The notes beneath the pieces are model-generated. The model saw only the letters and a list, made by a program, of their open reading frames with translations, searched no databases and was not told the origin of the DNA. Both the position numbers and the translations under genes were made by a program. 64,000 nt of DNA from Alteromonas sp. M12. Its GTDB lineage: Bacteria; Pseudomonadota; Gammaproteobacteria; Enterobacterales; Alteromonadaceae. The stretch is from the NCBI RefSeq assembly GCF_037478005.1, contig NZ_CP144164.1, positions 1,922,001 through 1,986,000 on the forward strand, read 5' to 3'. Each line of letters opens with the position of its first letter. The first letter of the stretch is position 1. This document shows positions 1-8,794 of this stretch, one piece after another.

Positions 1-136
1 ATTTCGTCTATCTGTTGATATTGTATGAAGATTGATGCATCAAGGTATTCTTGGTTTGGTGGTGAGTCGAAATTATCTGTTGTTTAATTGAGGAAATCGA
101 CTAAATACAGAAATTATATGGAGTTAAAACGGGTAT

Positions 137-1123
137 ATGAAACAACGAAGTATAGTAGGGACTTGGGTATCTGAAATTGGTTTAGGGTGCATGAATTTAA
201 GTCATGCATATGGTACTCCGCCAGCGGAAACTGAAGCTATAGGATTATTAGAAAAAGCCCTAGAGCTAGGAGTTACTCATTTTGATACCGCAGCTCTCTA
301 CGGTTTTGGCAATAATGAAAAGCTGGTAGGTAAGGTGCTTAAACCTCATCGTGAACGAATTTTCTTGGCCAGTAAATGTGGTATGCGGGGAATCAATGGC
401 AAGCGAATAATTGATGGTAGCCCTAAAGCAATAAGGGAAACTATTGAGCAGTCTCTTTTAAGTCTGCAAACTGATGTGTTGGATTTATACTATTTGCACC
501 GCTGGGATAAAAGTATTCCCATTGAAGAAAGTGTTGGAGAACTTTCTCGTTTAGTTACCGAAGGTAAAATAAAAGGGATTGGTTTGTCTGAAGTATCAGC
601 CGTCACCCTAAGAAAAGCCCATGCAGAACATCCTATTTCAGCGCTACAAGCCGAATACTCATTGTGGACCCGCAACCCTGAAATAGCCTGTTTAGAAACC
701 TGTTTAGAATTAGGAACGGCCTTTGTGGCATTTTCACCTTTAGCGCGAGGATTTTTAAGTGGTGATATTACCGATTCGAGTGGTTTTTTAGACAATGATA
801 TTCGAAAAAACATGCCTCGTTTTCAATCAGAAAACTTATCGAAAAATTTGAATCTACTTGAGCAATTACGGACTATCGCTGAAGAACATGAATGCACTCT
901 ATCGCAATTAAGTCTCGCCTGGTTATTGCACCAAGGACCACATGTGTTGCCCATTCCAGGCACTACACAAATAGCTCATTTAAAGGAAAATATGCGAGCC
1001 TCTAAAATCGTCCTAACACCAGAAGAGCTAATTAAACTAGAGAAGATTTTTGAACCAAGTAAGATTGCTGGTGGCCGTTATCCGGTTGCGACGCAATTAG
1101 AAATTGATACTGAAGAGTTTTAA
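137..1123 (+). CDS. Aldo/keto reductase
   Basis: Cytosolic NADPH-dependent oxidoreductase that reduces aldehydes or ketones to alcohols; the natural substrate cannot be told from sequence. The 328 residues form a complete AKR barrel. The catalytic tetrad is visible as D50 (FDTAALYG), Y55, K80 (LASKCG) and H121 (YYLHRWD). The C-terminal stretch PIPGTTQIAHLKENM is the usual NADP-phosphate binding loop. The overall pattern is closest to the AKR13/YajO-like group. The ATG at 137 has only a weak upstream purine stretch. It stands alone and co-directional with the permease gene 73 bp downstream. The family call is firm; the physiological role is not. Confidence 0.9.
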   Translation: MKQRSIVGTWVSEIGLGCMNLSHAYGTPPAETEAIGLLEKALELGVTHFDTAALYGFGNNEKLVGKVLKPHRERIFLASKCGMRGINGKRIIDGSPKAIRETIEQSLLSLQTDVLDLYYLHRWDKSIPIEESVGELSRLVTEGKIKGIGLSEVSAVTLRKAHAEHPISALQAEYSLWTRNPEIACLETCLELGTAFVAFSPLARGFLSGDITDSSGFLDNDIRKNMPRFQSENLSKNLNLLEQLRTIAEEHECTLSQLSLAWLLHQGPHVLPIPGTTQIAHLKENMRASKIVLTPEELIKLEKIFEPSKIAGGRYPVATQLEIDTEEF

Positions 1124-1196
1124 CATTAATTCATGCAGCGCAGATTAATTAGTTTAGTAATCCATCTTCATGGTATTCATTGTGGTGAAATAACAT

Positions 1197-1961
1197 ATGG
1201 ATTTTATTGCTAACGATTTTTTAACGCCCACACTTTGCGTACTACTAATAATAGTCGCGGGTTTTACTTCGTTTGTCACCGCCGGTTTTGGTGCGGGTGG
1301 GGGGCTTTTTTTGTTAGTAGTGATGGCGGCTATTATGCCGATGTCTGCCGTCATACCGGTTCATGGTTTAGTGCAACTCGGCTCAAATGCTAATAGAGCA
1401 ATATTAACCTACCGATATCTTGACCGAAAAATGCTGCTTTATTTTTCGTTAGGTGCAGTTATAGGCGCTTTTTCAGCTTCATTTGTGGTCACCCAATTAC
1501 CGCTAACATTAATGAAGTTATTGTTAGGGGTATTTGTCATATATTTATTGTGGGCAACCACTCCGACGATCAAAGAGACTTCTACATTAGGAAGAATAAT
1601 TGCCGGGATTGTAACAACGTTTTTGTCGATGTTTGTTGGCGCAAGTGGTCCGCTAGTCGGCAGTTACATGTACATGAATAATTATGACAAACTGCGTTTT
1701 ACAGCAACATTTTCAACCTGTATGACATTTCAACACTGTCTTAAAGCGTTGGTGTTTGGAGCGATAGGGTTCGCTTTTTGGGATTGGCTTCCATTAATTA
1801 TTGCCATGGTCTTGAGTGGAACAATTGGGACTTGGCTTGGTATCAAACTGCTTAAAAGGCTCCCAGCAGAACGCTTCAAGTTCATTTTTAAAATAGTCCT
1901 CACGCTTATGTCTGTCCAGCTAATTTGGCAAGCTGGGATGAGTATACTTCAGGACCTTTAG
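1197..1961 (+). CDS. TauE/SafE family membrane permease
   Basis: Inner-membrane protein of 254 residues with about eight hydrophobic segments. The N-terminal half has the glycine-rich TAGFGAGGG motif and the second half has the family's GASGPLVG motif. Members of this family are proposed to export sulfite, sulfoacetate or related organosulfur anions, but most are assigned only by homology. No sulfur gene lies next to it, so the substrate is unknown. The ATG at 1197 begins a typical reentrant first helix. A GC-rich hairpin follows the stop, shared with the convergent protease gene. Confidence 0.85.
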   Translation: MDFIANDFLTPTLCVLLIIVAGFTSFVTAGFGAGGGLFLLVVMAAIMPMSAVIPVHGLVQLGSNANRAILTYRYLDRKMLLYFSLGAVIGAFSASFVVTQLPLTLMKLLLGVFVIYLLWATTPTIKETSTLGRIIAGIVTTFLSMFVGASGPLVGSYMYMNNYDKLRFTATFSTCMTFQHCLKALVFGAIGFAFWDWLPLIIAMVLSGTIGTWLGIKLLKRLPAERFKFIFKIVLTLMSVQLIWQAGMSILQDL

Positions 1962-2012
1962 GTTTGTTAAGGTGGGTAAATTACCCTGCTTTATTAATCT
2001 ACATATGTAAAA

Positions 2013-2032
2013 AAGCCCCGAAAACGGGGCTT
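2013..2032 (-). terminator. Intrinsic terminator between convergent genes
   Basis: Perfect 8-bp stem AAGCCCCG/CGGGGCTT with an AAAA loop. Read on the minus strand it is followed by a run of T, so it ends the S8 protease transcript 20 bp past the stop. It may also stop plus-strand transcription of the permease gene less efficiently. Confidence 0.8.
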
Positions 2033-2052
2033 ATAGTTGACTTAATTAATGG

Positions 2053-4554
2053 TTAAAACGAAACCGTGACCTCTTCAGAACATGCCGTGGTTTCATCACA
2101 GATCATGTAAACAAAGGTAGTGCCTGAGACTCTACGTTCTCTGTCACGATACACACCGGTATTCTCTACCGTTTCTAATAGCACACCATTTCGATAGACA
2201 TCTACCATATCTGCGCTAGAACCAGTGTAAGACAGGTCGATACGCAAATTCCCGAAGCGTGACATATAAGATCTATCTACTTCTAACTCGATATCAACAC
2301 TGGAAACAGCTACAGATTGCACTACCGTATCGGATTGACCTTCTGAGTCAGTAGTCGTCAACGAAACCTCATAACTGCCCGTTGCTGGGAATATGTGGAC
2401 AGGATTTACATCTACCGATGTGCTGCCATCACCAAAGTCCCAAAGGTAGCTTACGATGTCATTATTTACATCAGTACTTTCATTTGTAAAGGTCGCTTGT
2501 AAACCATCGGATTCATAACTGAAGGCTGCAACTGGTGGCGCTATTGCAACTTCTCCGACACCAGTAATGGTTAATTCCCAACTGTTAAGTGTGCCGTTGT
2601 CGCCGTTATAAATGTCTAAGACATTCAAGGTCCAGTCACCAGTAGCTACTTCACCATCAAATGCACTAGATTCGAAGCTCTCTACAATGTCATCTTCACT
2701 GCCGCCGGTATTGGCAGTCAATACAGTAGATGTTCCTGCAGGCGAGGTGAGTGTTAGGACTAAATCTCCTCTATAGGTGTGGCTGATATTCACAAACGTA
2801 CTGGTGCCAAACACTGTCAATGGATCTGCAATAGTTATAACAGAATCAATACCAATATCATCTGGATCTTCTTCGTTAGGAAGAGTTGGTATGGAAGTGT
2901 TATTACTGTATACGAAATCGTTTAGGCCTTGAGGGAATACAAATAAACCTAAGGTTTTCTCTTTAACAATGTCGCCACTGGTACCAGTTACCGTAAATTC
3001 ATAATCGCCATAAGGAGTATCGTCTAAGGTGTCAACTGTGAGGGTGAAGGTGTCACCTGGTTCAACAGTGGTAGCCGATAACACACCTAAACCGGAAGTA
3101 TCAGTAAGAGATAGGCTAACTTCGCCTTCCCAATCAGAAATACTACCGACTTCGAAAGTATATATTGCACTTTCGCCTGCGGTGATTTCTAGATTCACTG
3201 GGCTGACACTAAATTTAAAGCCTGGAGTAGGATCTGCATCTAATAGTGCTTGGTGAACATTGAGGCGCTTGCCTGTTACGGTTCGTCCTTGCATGACTGC
3301 ATTATCGTCACCAGTGGTCATTAACAACTCTTTCATTTCAAGGGCCGTTAAATCAGGATTTAAAGACCACACTAATGCAGCAGCTCCGGCAACATGTGGC
3401 GTGGCCATTGATGTGCCTGAATAACTGGAATATCCATTACCTGGTGTAGTGGATAAAATTGCACTGCCTGGCGCGGCCATATCAACGGAAGTTAAACCAT
3501 AAGAATAGCCAGAATCGCCATCTGTACGGTTAACACTTGCCACTGCTAGAATATTATCGTTATCATAATTCGAAGGGTAGTGTGGGGTGATATCATTGTC
3601 TGTACCATCGTTACCCGCCGCGGCCACAAATAAAATGTCGGCATCACCTGCGGCTGTAATTGAATCTTTTAATGCTTGGCTGAAAGGACCGCCGCCCCAA
3701 CTATTGTTAAGTGCACGTACGTTTACACCTGCATCTTTAAGAGAAACAAAATAATCGATACACTCGATCGCACCTGCGGTTTCACCAAATCCGTCTGCAG
3801 CAAGGAATTTACATCCAGCAATTGACACTTCGTGGTTAACACCAACTACACCAACACCATTATTACCGGTTGCACCAATGGTTCCTGATACGTGTGAACC
3901 ATGTCCTTGATCATCCATAGGATCAGAATCGCCATTAACCGTATCAATACCATATATATCGTCGACATAGCCATTGCCGTCGTTATCGATACCATCATCG
4001 GCGATTTCGCCTGGATTCATCCACATATTATCGGTTAGATCTTCATGTAAATAATCAACACCAGTATCAATAACACCGATTACGATACTGCTATCTCCGG
4101 TGGTAATATCCCAAGCCTCAGGGGCATCGATATCAGCATCTTCTATGCCGCCGCTTTGTCCGGTATTATTTAATCCCCACAATGAACCAAAGTCGGGATC
4201 GTCTGGAATAAGTGCGGCTTTACTTATAATGTAGTTTGGTTCAGCGTATAAAACGGCTGGGTTAGCCCTAAGTGTTTCGAGTGCGGATTTAACTGATTTA
4301 CCGGCTAGTTTTAATTTCGCTATTCGACCATTCATTAGATGAGAAAAACGGTCGTCAATTTCATCTCTGTTTAAATCTGTTATACGTGCAGCAACTCCGG
4401 CTCTTGCCGATTTCTTTTGGCTCGCAGAAACGCCGTCTTTATAGACAACAATTACTGAATCTGATTTATATGCATGGCTATTTGCAGCATGCACATTTGT
4501 AGCAGCCAGCGCTGGTAGCAGCGCCAGTGTGATCGCAGAAAGTTTGGCTTTCAT
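2053..4554 (-). CDS. Secreted S8 subtilisin-like protease with P and PKD domains
   Basis: Exported serine endopeptidase of 833 residues, presumably for scavenging protein outside the cell. Residues 1-23 form a Sec signal peptide. Residues about 30-110 resemble an I9 propeptide. The subtilase domain holds D163 (VIDTGVD), H218 (GHGSHVSG), oxyanion N315 (AAAGNDG) and S382 (GTSMATPHVAG). Then come a beta-rich segment (about 445-540), a proprotein-convertase P domain (about 550-665, with GDW and NSWELTITG), a PKD domain (about 673-752, YLWDFGDGS) and a C-terminal beta module (753-833) containing two Cys. The accessory domains suggest substrate binding or C-terminal processing. It is a single gene with a terminator behind it; its promoter lies in 4555-4700. 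Confidence 0.93.
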   Translation of the reverse strand: MKAKLSAITLALLPALAATNVHAANSHAYKSDSVIVVYKDGVSASQKKSARAGVAARITDLNRDEIDDRFSHLMNGRIAKLKLAGKSVKSALETLRANPAVLYAEPNYIISKAALIPDDPDFGSLWGLNNTGQSGGIEDADIDAPEAWDITTGDSSIVIGVIDTGVDYLHEDLTDNMWMNPGEIADDGIDNDGNGYVDDIYGIDTVNGDSDPMDDQGHGSHVSGTIGATGNNGVGVVGVNHEVSIAGCKFLAADGFGETAGAIECIDYFVSLKDAGVNVRALNNSWGGGPFSQALKDSITAAGDADILFVAAAGNDGTDNDITPHYPSNYDNDNILAVASVNRTDGDSGYSYGLTSVDMAAPGSAILSTTPGNGYSSYSGTSMATPHVAGAAALVWSLNPDLTALEMKELLMTTGDDNAVMQGRTVTGKRLNVHQALLDADPTPGFKFSVSPVNLEITAGESAIYTFEVGSISDWEGEVSLSLTDTSGLGVLSATTVEPGDTFTLTVDTLDDTPYGDYEFTVTGTSGDIVKEKTLGLFVFPQGLNDFVYSNNTSIPTLPNEEDPDDIGIDSVITIADPLTVFGTSTFVNISHTYRGDLVLTLTSPAGTSTVLTANTGGSEDDIVESFESSAFDGEVATGDWTLNVLDIYNGDNGTLNSWELTITGVGEVAIAPPVAAFSYESDGLQATFTNESTDVNNDIVSYLWDFGDGSTSVDVNPVHIFPATGSYEVSLTTTDSEGQSDTVVQSVAVSSVDIELEVDRSYMSRFGNLRIDLSYTGSSADMVDVYRNGVLLETVENTGVYRDRERRVSGTTFVYMICDETTACSEEVTVSF

Positions 4555-4749
4555 AATTAAAGAATCCTAAATAAACACAAACAAACTTAGCTATTGGCTA
4601 AGCGACGGTTACAGATTCTCCAAACAACAAAACAATGAGTCTTACATTTACACAACTCAGTCACATTAACGCTATTCAATATGGCTTTTCCATCAAAAAC
4701 GGTAAAAATACAACTTTTTTGGTAAGAATATTGGGCGATTTTATAATAC

Positions 4750-4765
4750 TAGTACTAAAGGGTTA
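4750..4765. promoter_or_regulatory. Imperfect dyad, possible operator upstream of csgB
   Basis: TAGTACTAAAGGGTTA matches the perfect dyad at 4816-4831 at 13 of 16 positions and lies 66 bp upstream of it, about six helical turns. Two related sites in the csgB promoter region suggest binding by a dimeric regulator. The regulator is not known; the nearby csgD-like protein is one candidate. Confidence 0.35.
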
Positions 4766-4815
4766 GTTTCAAAAAGGTAACTGTCACCTGCCAATTTAAA
4801 GCTTATGCATTTTAC

Positions 4816-4831
4816 TAGCACTAAAGTGCTA
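4816..4831. promoter_or_regulatory. Perfect inverted repeat, possible operator upstream of csgB
   Basis: TAGCACT-AA-AGTGCTA has perfect 7-bp arms around a 2-bp centre. It lies 159 bp before the csgB start, upstream of the best -35/-10 candidate, as an activator site would. Confidence 0.4.
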
Positions 4832-4989
4832 ACAGGCTGATTTGGTCAAGTTTGGAATGCATCTAACTATTTGAATTTTAAAGTAAATATAAATACAACT
4901 TTAGGGCTATAGCACTGAGTAGTGAGTTGGGTTTAAAGTCAATCGCAGGTTTCAGAGCCGAAATTGTAGTGTTAAAGGAGTAGTAATAG

Positions 4990-5481
4990 ATGATTGGAAG
5001 CCCTATCAATAAGAATCACAGACAATGGAGTGTTCACTCCCTCAAAAATTTGGGATCTGTGTTTTTAGGAAGCGCTTTATTCATTTCATCCTTTGCGTGC
5101 TTTTCACAACAAGACTCTCTAGACCTAATAGACTCTCCTCTGACTTTAAGTCTTGCTCGTACCGTCAATTCCAACGCATCGCAAAGCATGTTAGTGATTG
5201 ACCAATACGGCGTACACAACACAACACATATAATTCAGGCTGCCAATTCTTCAAATCTCATAAATGTTACACAGCATGGTAATGGCAACTATGCTGACAT
5301 CACACAAATAGGCGTTGGAAACTACGTTGATTTAGTGCAAAGCGGTGATGAAAACTTGCTAGAAGTTGTGCAACAAGGTGATTTTAATTTGGCAAATATA
5401 AACCAATTAGGTGAGCAAAGTTTCATTGTTCATCAAATTGGTAACGATATGGTTGTAAACATTACCCAATATAAGAAGTAA
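4990..5481 (+). CDS. csgB: Curli minor subunit / nucleator CsgB
   Basis: Secreted amyloid nucleator that anchors curli fibres at the outer surface and templates CsgA polymerisation. It has 163 residues. After a basic N-terminus, a hydrophobic segment (about 18-38) acts as signal peptide. The mature part contains curlin-type repeats with alternating Gln, Gly and Asn: QHGNGNYADITQIGVGN, QSGDEN, QQGDFN and QLG. The last repeat is short and ends in Lys, as in CsgB nucleators. The ATG at 4990 has a strong ribosome site. It is first in csgB-csgA-csgE-csgF-csgG. CsgB rather than CsgA is chosen by its position, its length and the degenerate last repeat. Confidence 0.88.
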   Translation: MIGSPINKNHRQWSVHSLKNLGSVFLGSALFISSFACFSQQDSLDLIDSPLTLSLARTVNSNASQSMLVIDQYGVHNTTHIIQAANSSNLINVTQHGNGNYADITQIGVGNYVDLVQSGDENLLEVVQQGDFNLANINQLGEQSFIVHQIGNDMVVNITQYKK

Positions 5482-5511
5482 AGGTGTTTGCAATTACTCA
5501 TGGAGAATAAA

Positions 5512-6975
5512 ATGAAGTTTAGAAAAACGACAGTAGCCAGTTCTATTATTTTAGCAGTACTAGCTGGGCAAGTTAGCATTGCTAATGCACAAACCGCAAT
5601 TAAAGATGATAACCCTTCCGTGCAATCTGATTTCATGATTGCGGCCGTCGGTAATGTCATTAATTTAACCCAATCAGCCCCTGTTGGTAATGCAGTGGGT
5701 AATGAAGCTTTGTTAATGCAAGAAGGCGACTTTAATGGCCTTGATGTCACCATAGTGGGTGATGCAAACATGGTCGACGCTGAACAATTTGGTGACGGTA
5801 ATATCATTTACGGTGTAATCACCGGAGATGAAAATGCCGTAGAACTCTATCAAAATGGCATTGAGAATGACGCTGAAATCGTTATCGAAGGAAGTTTCAA
5901 TGAAGTAGAAATTTCGCAAATGGGCGATGGTGGTCCATTTGGCTTTATTTTCAATCGTTCAATTAATGATATTACAGGTGATGGTAACCTTTTAGTTGTT
6001 GACCAAGGCGATGGTGGTAACTGGGCGAATAACTCTATAACAGGTTTTGATAACGAAGTTGAAATTACTCAAACTGAAGATTGGCAAGAATCATATATTA
6101 GAACCCTTGTAGGGGACGGAAACGAAGTTGAGGTATATCAAGGCGGTTATTATAACGTTGCCGATATCGCTGAAATCACAGGTAATGACAATGACGTTAG
6201 ACTAGAATCTGATGGTGATTATAACCGTATCTACGGCTATGTTTATGGTGACGACAATACTATAGATTTTGAACAATCAGGTGATGATAACTATGCTGAA
6301 TTGGGTATATTTGAAGGTGATGGTTCAAGTGCAGAAGTCACTCAAATGGGTACCCTTAATGAAGCGAATATAGATAATCTTGGAGACAGTAGCGATTACG
6401 AGATTACTCAAATTGGTTATGGAAATATTGGTTACACAGGTTCTATAGGCGGATCTAATGACTTTTCGGTCTTCCAAAATGGTGATCTTAACCTTGCCAG
6501 CACAGTTAACTTCGACGGTTTCGACAATGAAGTTTCTATTTCGCAGCAAGGTGATGAAAATACGCTGTTAGCCGAAGCTGGTGTTGGCGAAGATGGAGTG
6601 AGTGGTTATTACGCAGACGCAAACACAATCAATGCTGAACAAATGGGTAATCAAAATGATGCGGTAATTCGTCTCGGTGGCAGCAATGATAGTCATTTAA
6701 ATACATTAGATGTTGCCCAATCTGGTGATCTAAACGTGTTGGATTTACTGATTGATGGTTCTGACAATTCTATTGATATATTACAAGAGGGTAATGACAA
6801 CTGGATCGTTGGTGAGGAAGCATTGGCTATGACAATTACTGGTGACGGTATGAGTCTGTCTATTTCTCAAGTCGGTAATGATAACCTGGTAACTGGCAGT
6901 ATGAGTGGTACGGGAGGTAGTATTTCCGTCAGTCAAGTAGGTGATTATAATGTTGCCTCAATTACTCAGCTGTAA
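5512..6975 (+). CDS. csgA: Curli major subunit CsgA-like, unusually long
   Basis: Secreted amyloid subunit that forms the body of the curli fibre. The start at 5512 is chosen because GGAG (5502-5505) is well spaced before it and the protein then begins MKFRKTTVASS, a good signal peptide ending near IANAQ. The TTG at 5488 and ATG at 5500 are worse placed. This gives 487 residues, about three times E. coli CsgA (151). I count about 17 Q-x-G-x-x-N type motifs, separated by G-D/S-x-N motifs, covering almost the whole mature chain. It is strongly acidic. Some repeats are degenerate, for example QTEDWQ, and may act as gatekeepers. It sits 30 bp after csgB. Confidence 0.85.
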   Translation: MKFRKTTVASSIILAVLAGQVSIANAQTAIKDDNPSVQSDFMIAAVGNVINLTQSAPVGNAVGNEALLMQEGDFNGLDVTIVGDANMVDAEQFGDGNIIYGVITGDENAVELYQNGIENDAEIVIEGSFNEVEISQMGDGGPFGFIFNRSINDITGDGNLLVVDQGDGGNWANNSITGFDNEVEITQTEDWQESYIRTLVGDGNEVEVYQGGYYNVADIAEITGNDNDVRLESDGDYNRIYGYVYGDDNTIDFEQSGDDNYAELGIFEGDGSSAEVTQMGTLNEANIDNLGDSSDYEITQIGYGNIGYTGSIGGSNDFSVFQNGDLNLASTVNFDGFDNEVSISQQGDENTLLAEAGVGEDGVSGYYADANTINAEQMGNQNDAVIRLGGSNDSHLNTLDVAQSGDLNVLDLLIDGSDNSIDILQEGNDNWIVGEEALAMTITGDGMSLSISQVGNDNLVTGSMSGTGGSISVSQVGDYNVASITQL

Positions 6976-6985
6976 TAGTTAGACT

Positions 6986-7015
6986 AACAATAGGGGGATA
7001 ATTCCCCCTACTGTT
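6986..7015 (+). terminator. Strong hairpin between csgA and csgE
   Basis: TAGGGGG (6991-6997) pairs with CCCCCTA (7004-7010), extended by AACA/TGTT outside one mismatch. No T-run follows, so it is more likely a partial attenuator or a 3' stabiliser of the csgBA mRNA than a full terminator. It would let the fibre subunits be made in excess over the secretion proteins CsgEFG. Confidence 0.55.
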
Positions 7016-7053
7016 ATGCGCTAAATTACGCTGGTTTTTCTATACAAATACAG

Positions 7054-7488
7054 TTGATAAATAAAAACGTGGTAACACTACTGTCAAAAAAAATAGTCAC
7101 CTTAATAAGCCGAACCTTGTTAATTGTTAGTCTAACAATTTTCAAATCTGATTACGTCATGGCCGATGACTTCGCGCTAAGTGGTCTATTACTAGACAAT
7201 ACAATCAGTCGCCAAGGTCATGAGTTTGCTAATGAGTTTGGTAAATATTGGCGTGATATCCCCAATACATTTGGCCAAAATGTTCAAATTAAAGAAATTA
7301 TTGTTCCACAGGCAGGGACAAAATTAACAGTGCAGTTTGATAACAAAACAATTTATCAAACTTATATGGGGCGCAGACAAACCCCAATCAAGCAACGAGT
7401 TGAAGTTGCGGTTGTTTTATTAGTCGATGCTTTATCTCGAGCAGGCACGACTCAAGATAACCCTGACCTTGCTGATGATGAATGGTGA
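7054..7488 (+). CDS. csgE: Curli assembly chaperone CsgE
   Basis: Periplasmic specificity factor that caps the CsgG pore and guides curlin subunits to it. The open frame gives 144 residues. A hydrophobic signal segment covers about residues 14-30, and the mature part begins near DDFALSGLLLDNTIS, followed by GHEFANEFGKYWRD, the family's recognisable region. No in-frame ATG precedes the signal peptide. TTG at 7054 and GTG at 7069 are the available starts, and neither has a clear ribosome site, so the start is uncertain. The stop lies 4 bp before csgF, suggesting coupled translation. Confidence 0.82.
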   Translation: MINKNVVTLLSKKIVTLISRTLLIVSLTIFKSDYVMADDFALSGLLLDNTISRQGHEFANEFGKYWRDIPNTFGQNVQIKEIIVPQAGTKLTVQFDNKTIYQTYMGRRQTPIKQRVEVAVVLLVDALSRAGTTQDNPDLADDEW

Positions 7489-7492
7489 AAAT

Positions 7493-7939
7493 ATGAAAAA
7501 AAATAAAATACTTAATATTACTTTTCTCGTGGGGGTATTCTCCTCACCAATATTAGCGACCGAATTAGTTTACGAACCGATTAATCCAAGTTTCGGCGGC
7601 AGTCCATTAAATGGCAGTTACCTGCTAAGTAAAGCAAATGCACAAAATACCCATACCGCATCAAGTAGTGAACGGACATACGCTGAAAGTTTGCAAGATT
7701 CGTTAGAACGCGCATATATCAATAGGATCGTGCGGGAAGTTACCGATTTGGCATTCGGTGAAGTGAGTTATGACGAGAATGGCGATCCCATCGAAAGTAT
7801 TTTTTCTGAAGACTCCATTTTTATGAGCGGTGAATTTCAAGTTGAATTAATAACCAGCAATCCTGACAGTATTGTTGTAGAAATTACCAATATAATAACT
7901 GATGAGATAACAATCGTCGAAATTCCAAGGTTCGGATAA
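7493..7939 (+). CDS. csgF: Curli assembly protein CsgF
   Basis: Extracellular or outer-surface accessory protein that binds the CsgG pore and positions CsgB. The ATG at 7493 is chosen over upstream in-frame codons because it follows a purine-rich site overlapping the csgE end and begins MKKNKILNITFLVG, a signal peptide. The protein has 148 residues. The diagnostic motif NPSFGGSPLNG lies directly after the mature N-terminus; in E. coli CsgF this part inserts into the CsgG pore. It ends 1 bp before the csgG ATG, so csgE, csgF and csgG look translationally coupled. Confidence 0.92.
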   Translation: MKKNKILNITFLVGVFSSPILATELVYEPINPSFGGSPLNGSYLLSKANAQNTHTASSSERTYAESLQDSLERAYINRIVREVTDLAFGEVSYDENGDPIESIFSEDSIFMSGEFQVELITSNPDSIVVEITNIITDEITIVEIPRFG

Positions 7940-7940
7940 T

Positions 7941-8717
7941 ATGAAGTATTATGTTGTATTAATCGCACTATTATTAACTGGTTGTAGCTCCTTCAAAAAT
8001 ATCATTCCGCCTGGCACTGAACAGGCAATAGTAATCGAAGATTCAGCCACCTTGAAAGAGCTTAAAGGCTTACCTAAACCTTTTGGTTCTATACCCGTTT
8101 CCGTTTACGCGTTCAGAGACCAAACAGGGCAATATAAACCAAGCACTGGCGCCAGCTCATTTAGTACCGCTGTTACTCAAGGTGCAACCTCTATTTTAAT
8201 GCAGGCACTAAGTGAAACGGATTGGTTTTTACCGGTGGAGCGGGAAGGCTTGCAGAATATTTTAACCGAAAGGAAAATCGTAAGGGCGGCGATACAAGGG
8301 GATAACAACACAAATGAAAGTACCGAATTACCACCATTAACCACGGCTAAAATTATCATTGAGGGAGGAATAATTAGTTATGACTCTAACATTAAGACAG
8401 GTGGGTTTGGCGCGGAGTATTTTGGGATTAATGCGTCTGAATTATTTAGAGAGGATCAAATCTCCGTTTACATGAGGGCGATTGATGTTCGCACAGGACA
8501 AGTCTTAGTGTCAGTATCAACAAGTAAAAAAGTACTCAGCAAAGAGATTCGAGCTGGTCTATTCCGTTATATCAGTTATAAACGTTTAGCGGAAATTGAA
8601 GCAGGTTATACTACCAATGAACCTATGTTTACCTGTGTTCAACAAAGCATTGAAAAGGCAATTTCTGAGTTGGTGTTAAAAGGCATTGATAAAGGGGTTT
8701 GGAAAGCGCGAGCCTAG
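7941..8717 (+). CDS. csgG: Curli secretion pore lipoprotein CsgG
   Basis: Outer-membrane lipoprotein that forms the nonameric channel for curlin export. It has 258 residues. A short signal peptide ends in the lipobox LLTGC with C15 as lipidation site. The following SSFKNIIPPG, the PVSVYAFRDQTGQYKP segment and the long WFLPVEREGLQNILTERKI helix are typical of CsgG. It is the last gene of the plus-strand curli operon and ends against a hairpin shared with the csgD-like gene. Confidence 0.94.
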   Translation: MKYYVVLIALLLTGCSSFKNIIPPGTEQAIVIEDSATLKELKGLPKPFGSIPVSVYAFRDQTGQYKPSTGASSFSTAVTQGATSILMQALSETDWFLPVEREGLQNILTERKIVRAAIQGDNNTNESTELPPLTTAKIIIEGGIISYDSNIKTGGFGAEYFGINASELFREDQISVYMRAIDVRTGQVLVSVSTSKKVLSKEIRAGLFRYISYKRLAEIEAGYTTNEPMFTCVQQSIEKAISELVLKGIDKGVWKARA

Positions 8718-8771
8718 TTATTCATATCTTAAATTTGCGAGCCGCCGCCCGTTAAAGTTAAATGAACAAAT

Positions 8772-8794
8772 GAAACAGCCTAGCAGGCTGTTTC
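8772..8794. terminator. Bidirectional terminator between csgG and csgD-like gene
   Basis: Perfect 10-bp stem GAAACAGCCT/AGGCTGTTTC with a 3-base loop. It lies 55 bp after csgG on the plus strand. The stop codon of the minus-strand regulator (8780-8782) falls inside the stem, so the same hairpin closes both transcripts. Confidence 0.65.

Larger units (their letters stand above)
4555..4989. other. Divergent intergenic region, protease and csgB promoters
   Basis: This 435-bp AT-rich stretch holds no convincing ORF. It must carry the promoter of the minus-strand protease and that of csgBA on the plus strand. A weak sigma-70-like pair for csgB is TTGAAT (4871-4876) and TACAAC (4894-4899) with 17 bp between them. 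Two related dyad sites (listed separately) lie upstream. csgB has a good ribosome site, AAAGGAG at 4975-4981, eight bases before its ATG. Confidence 0.5.
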
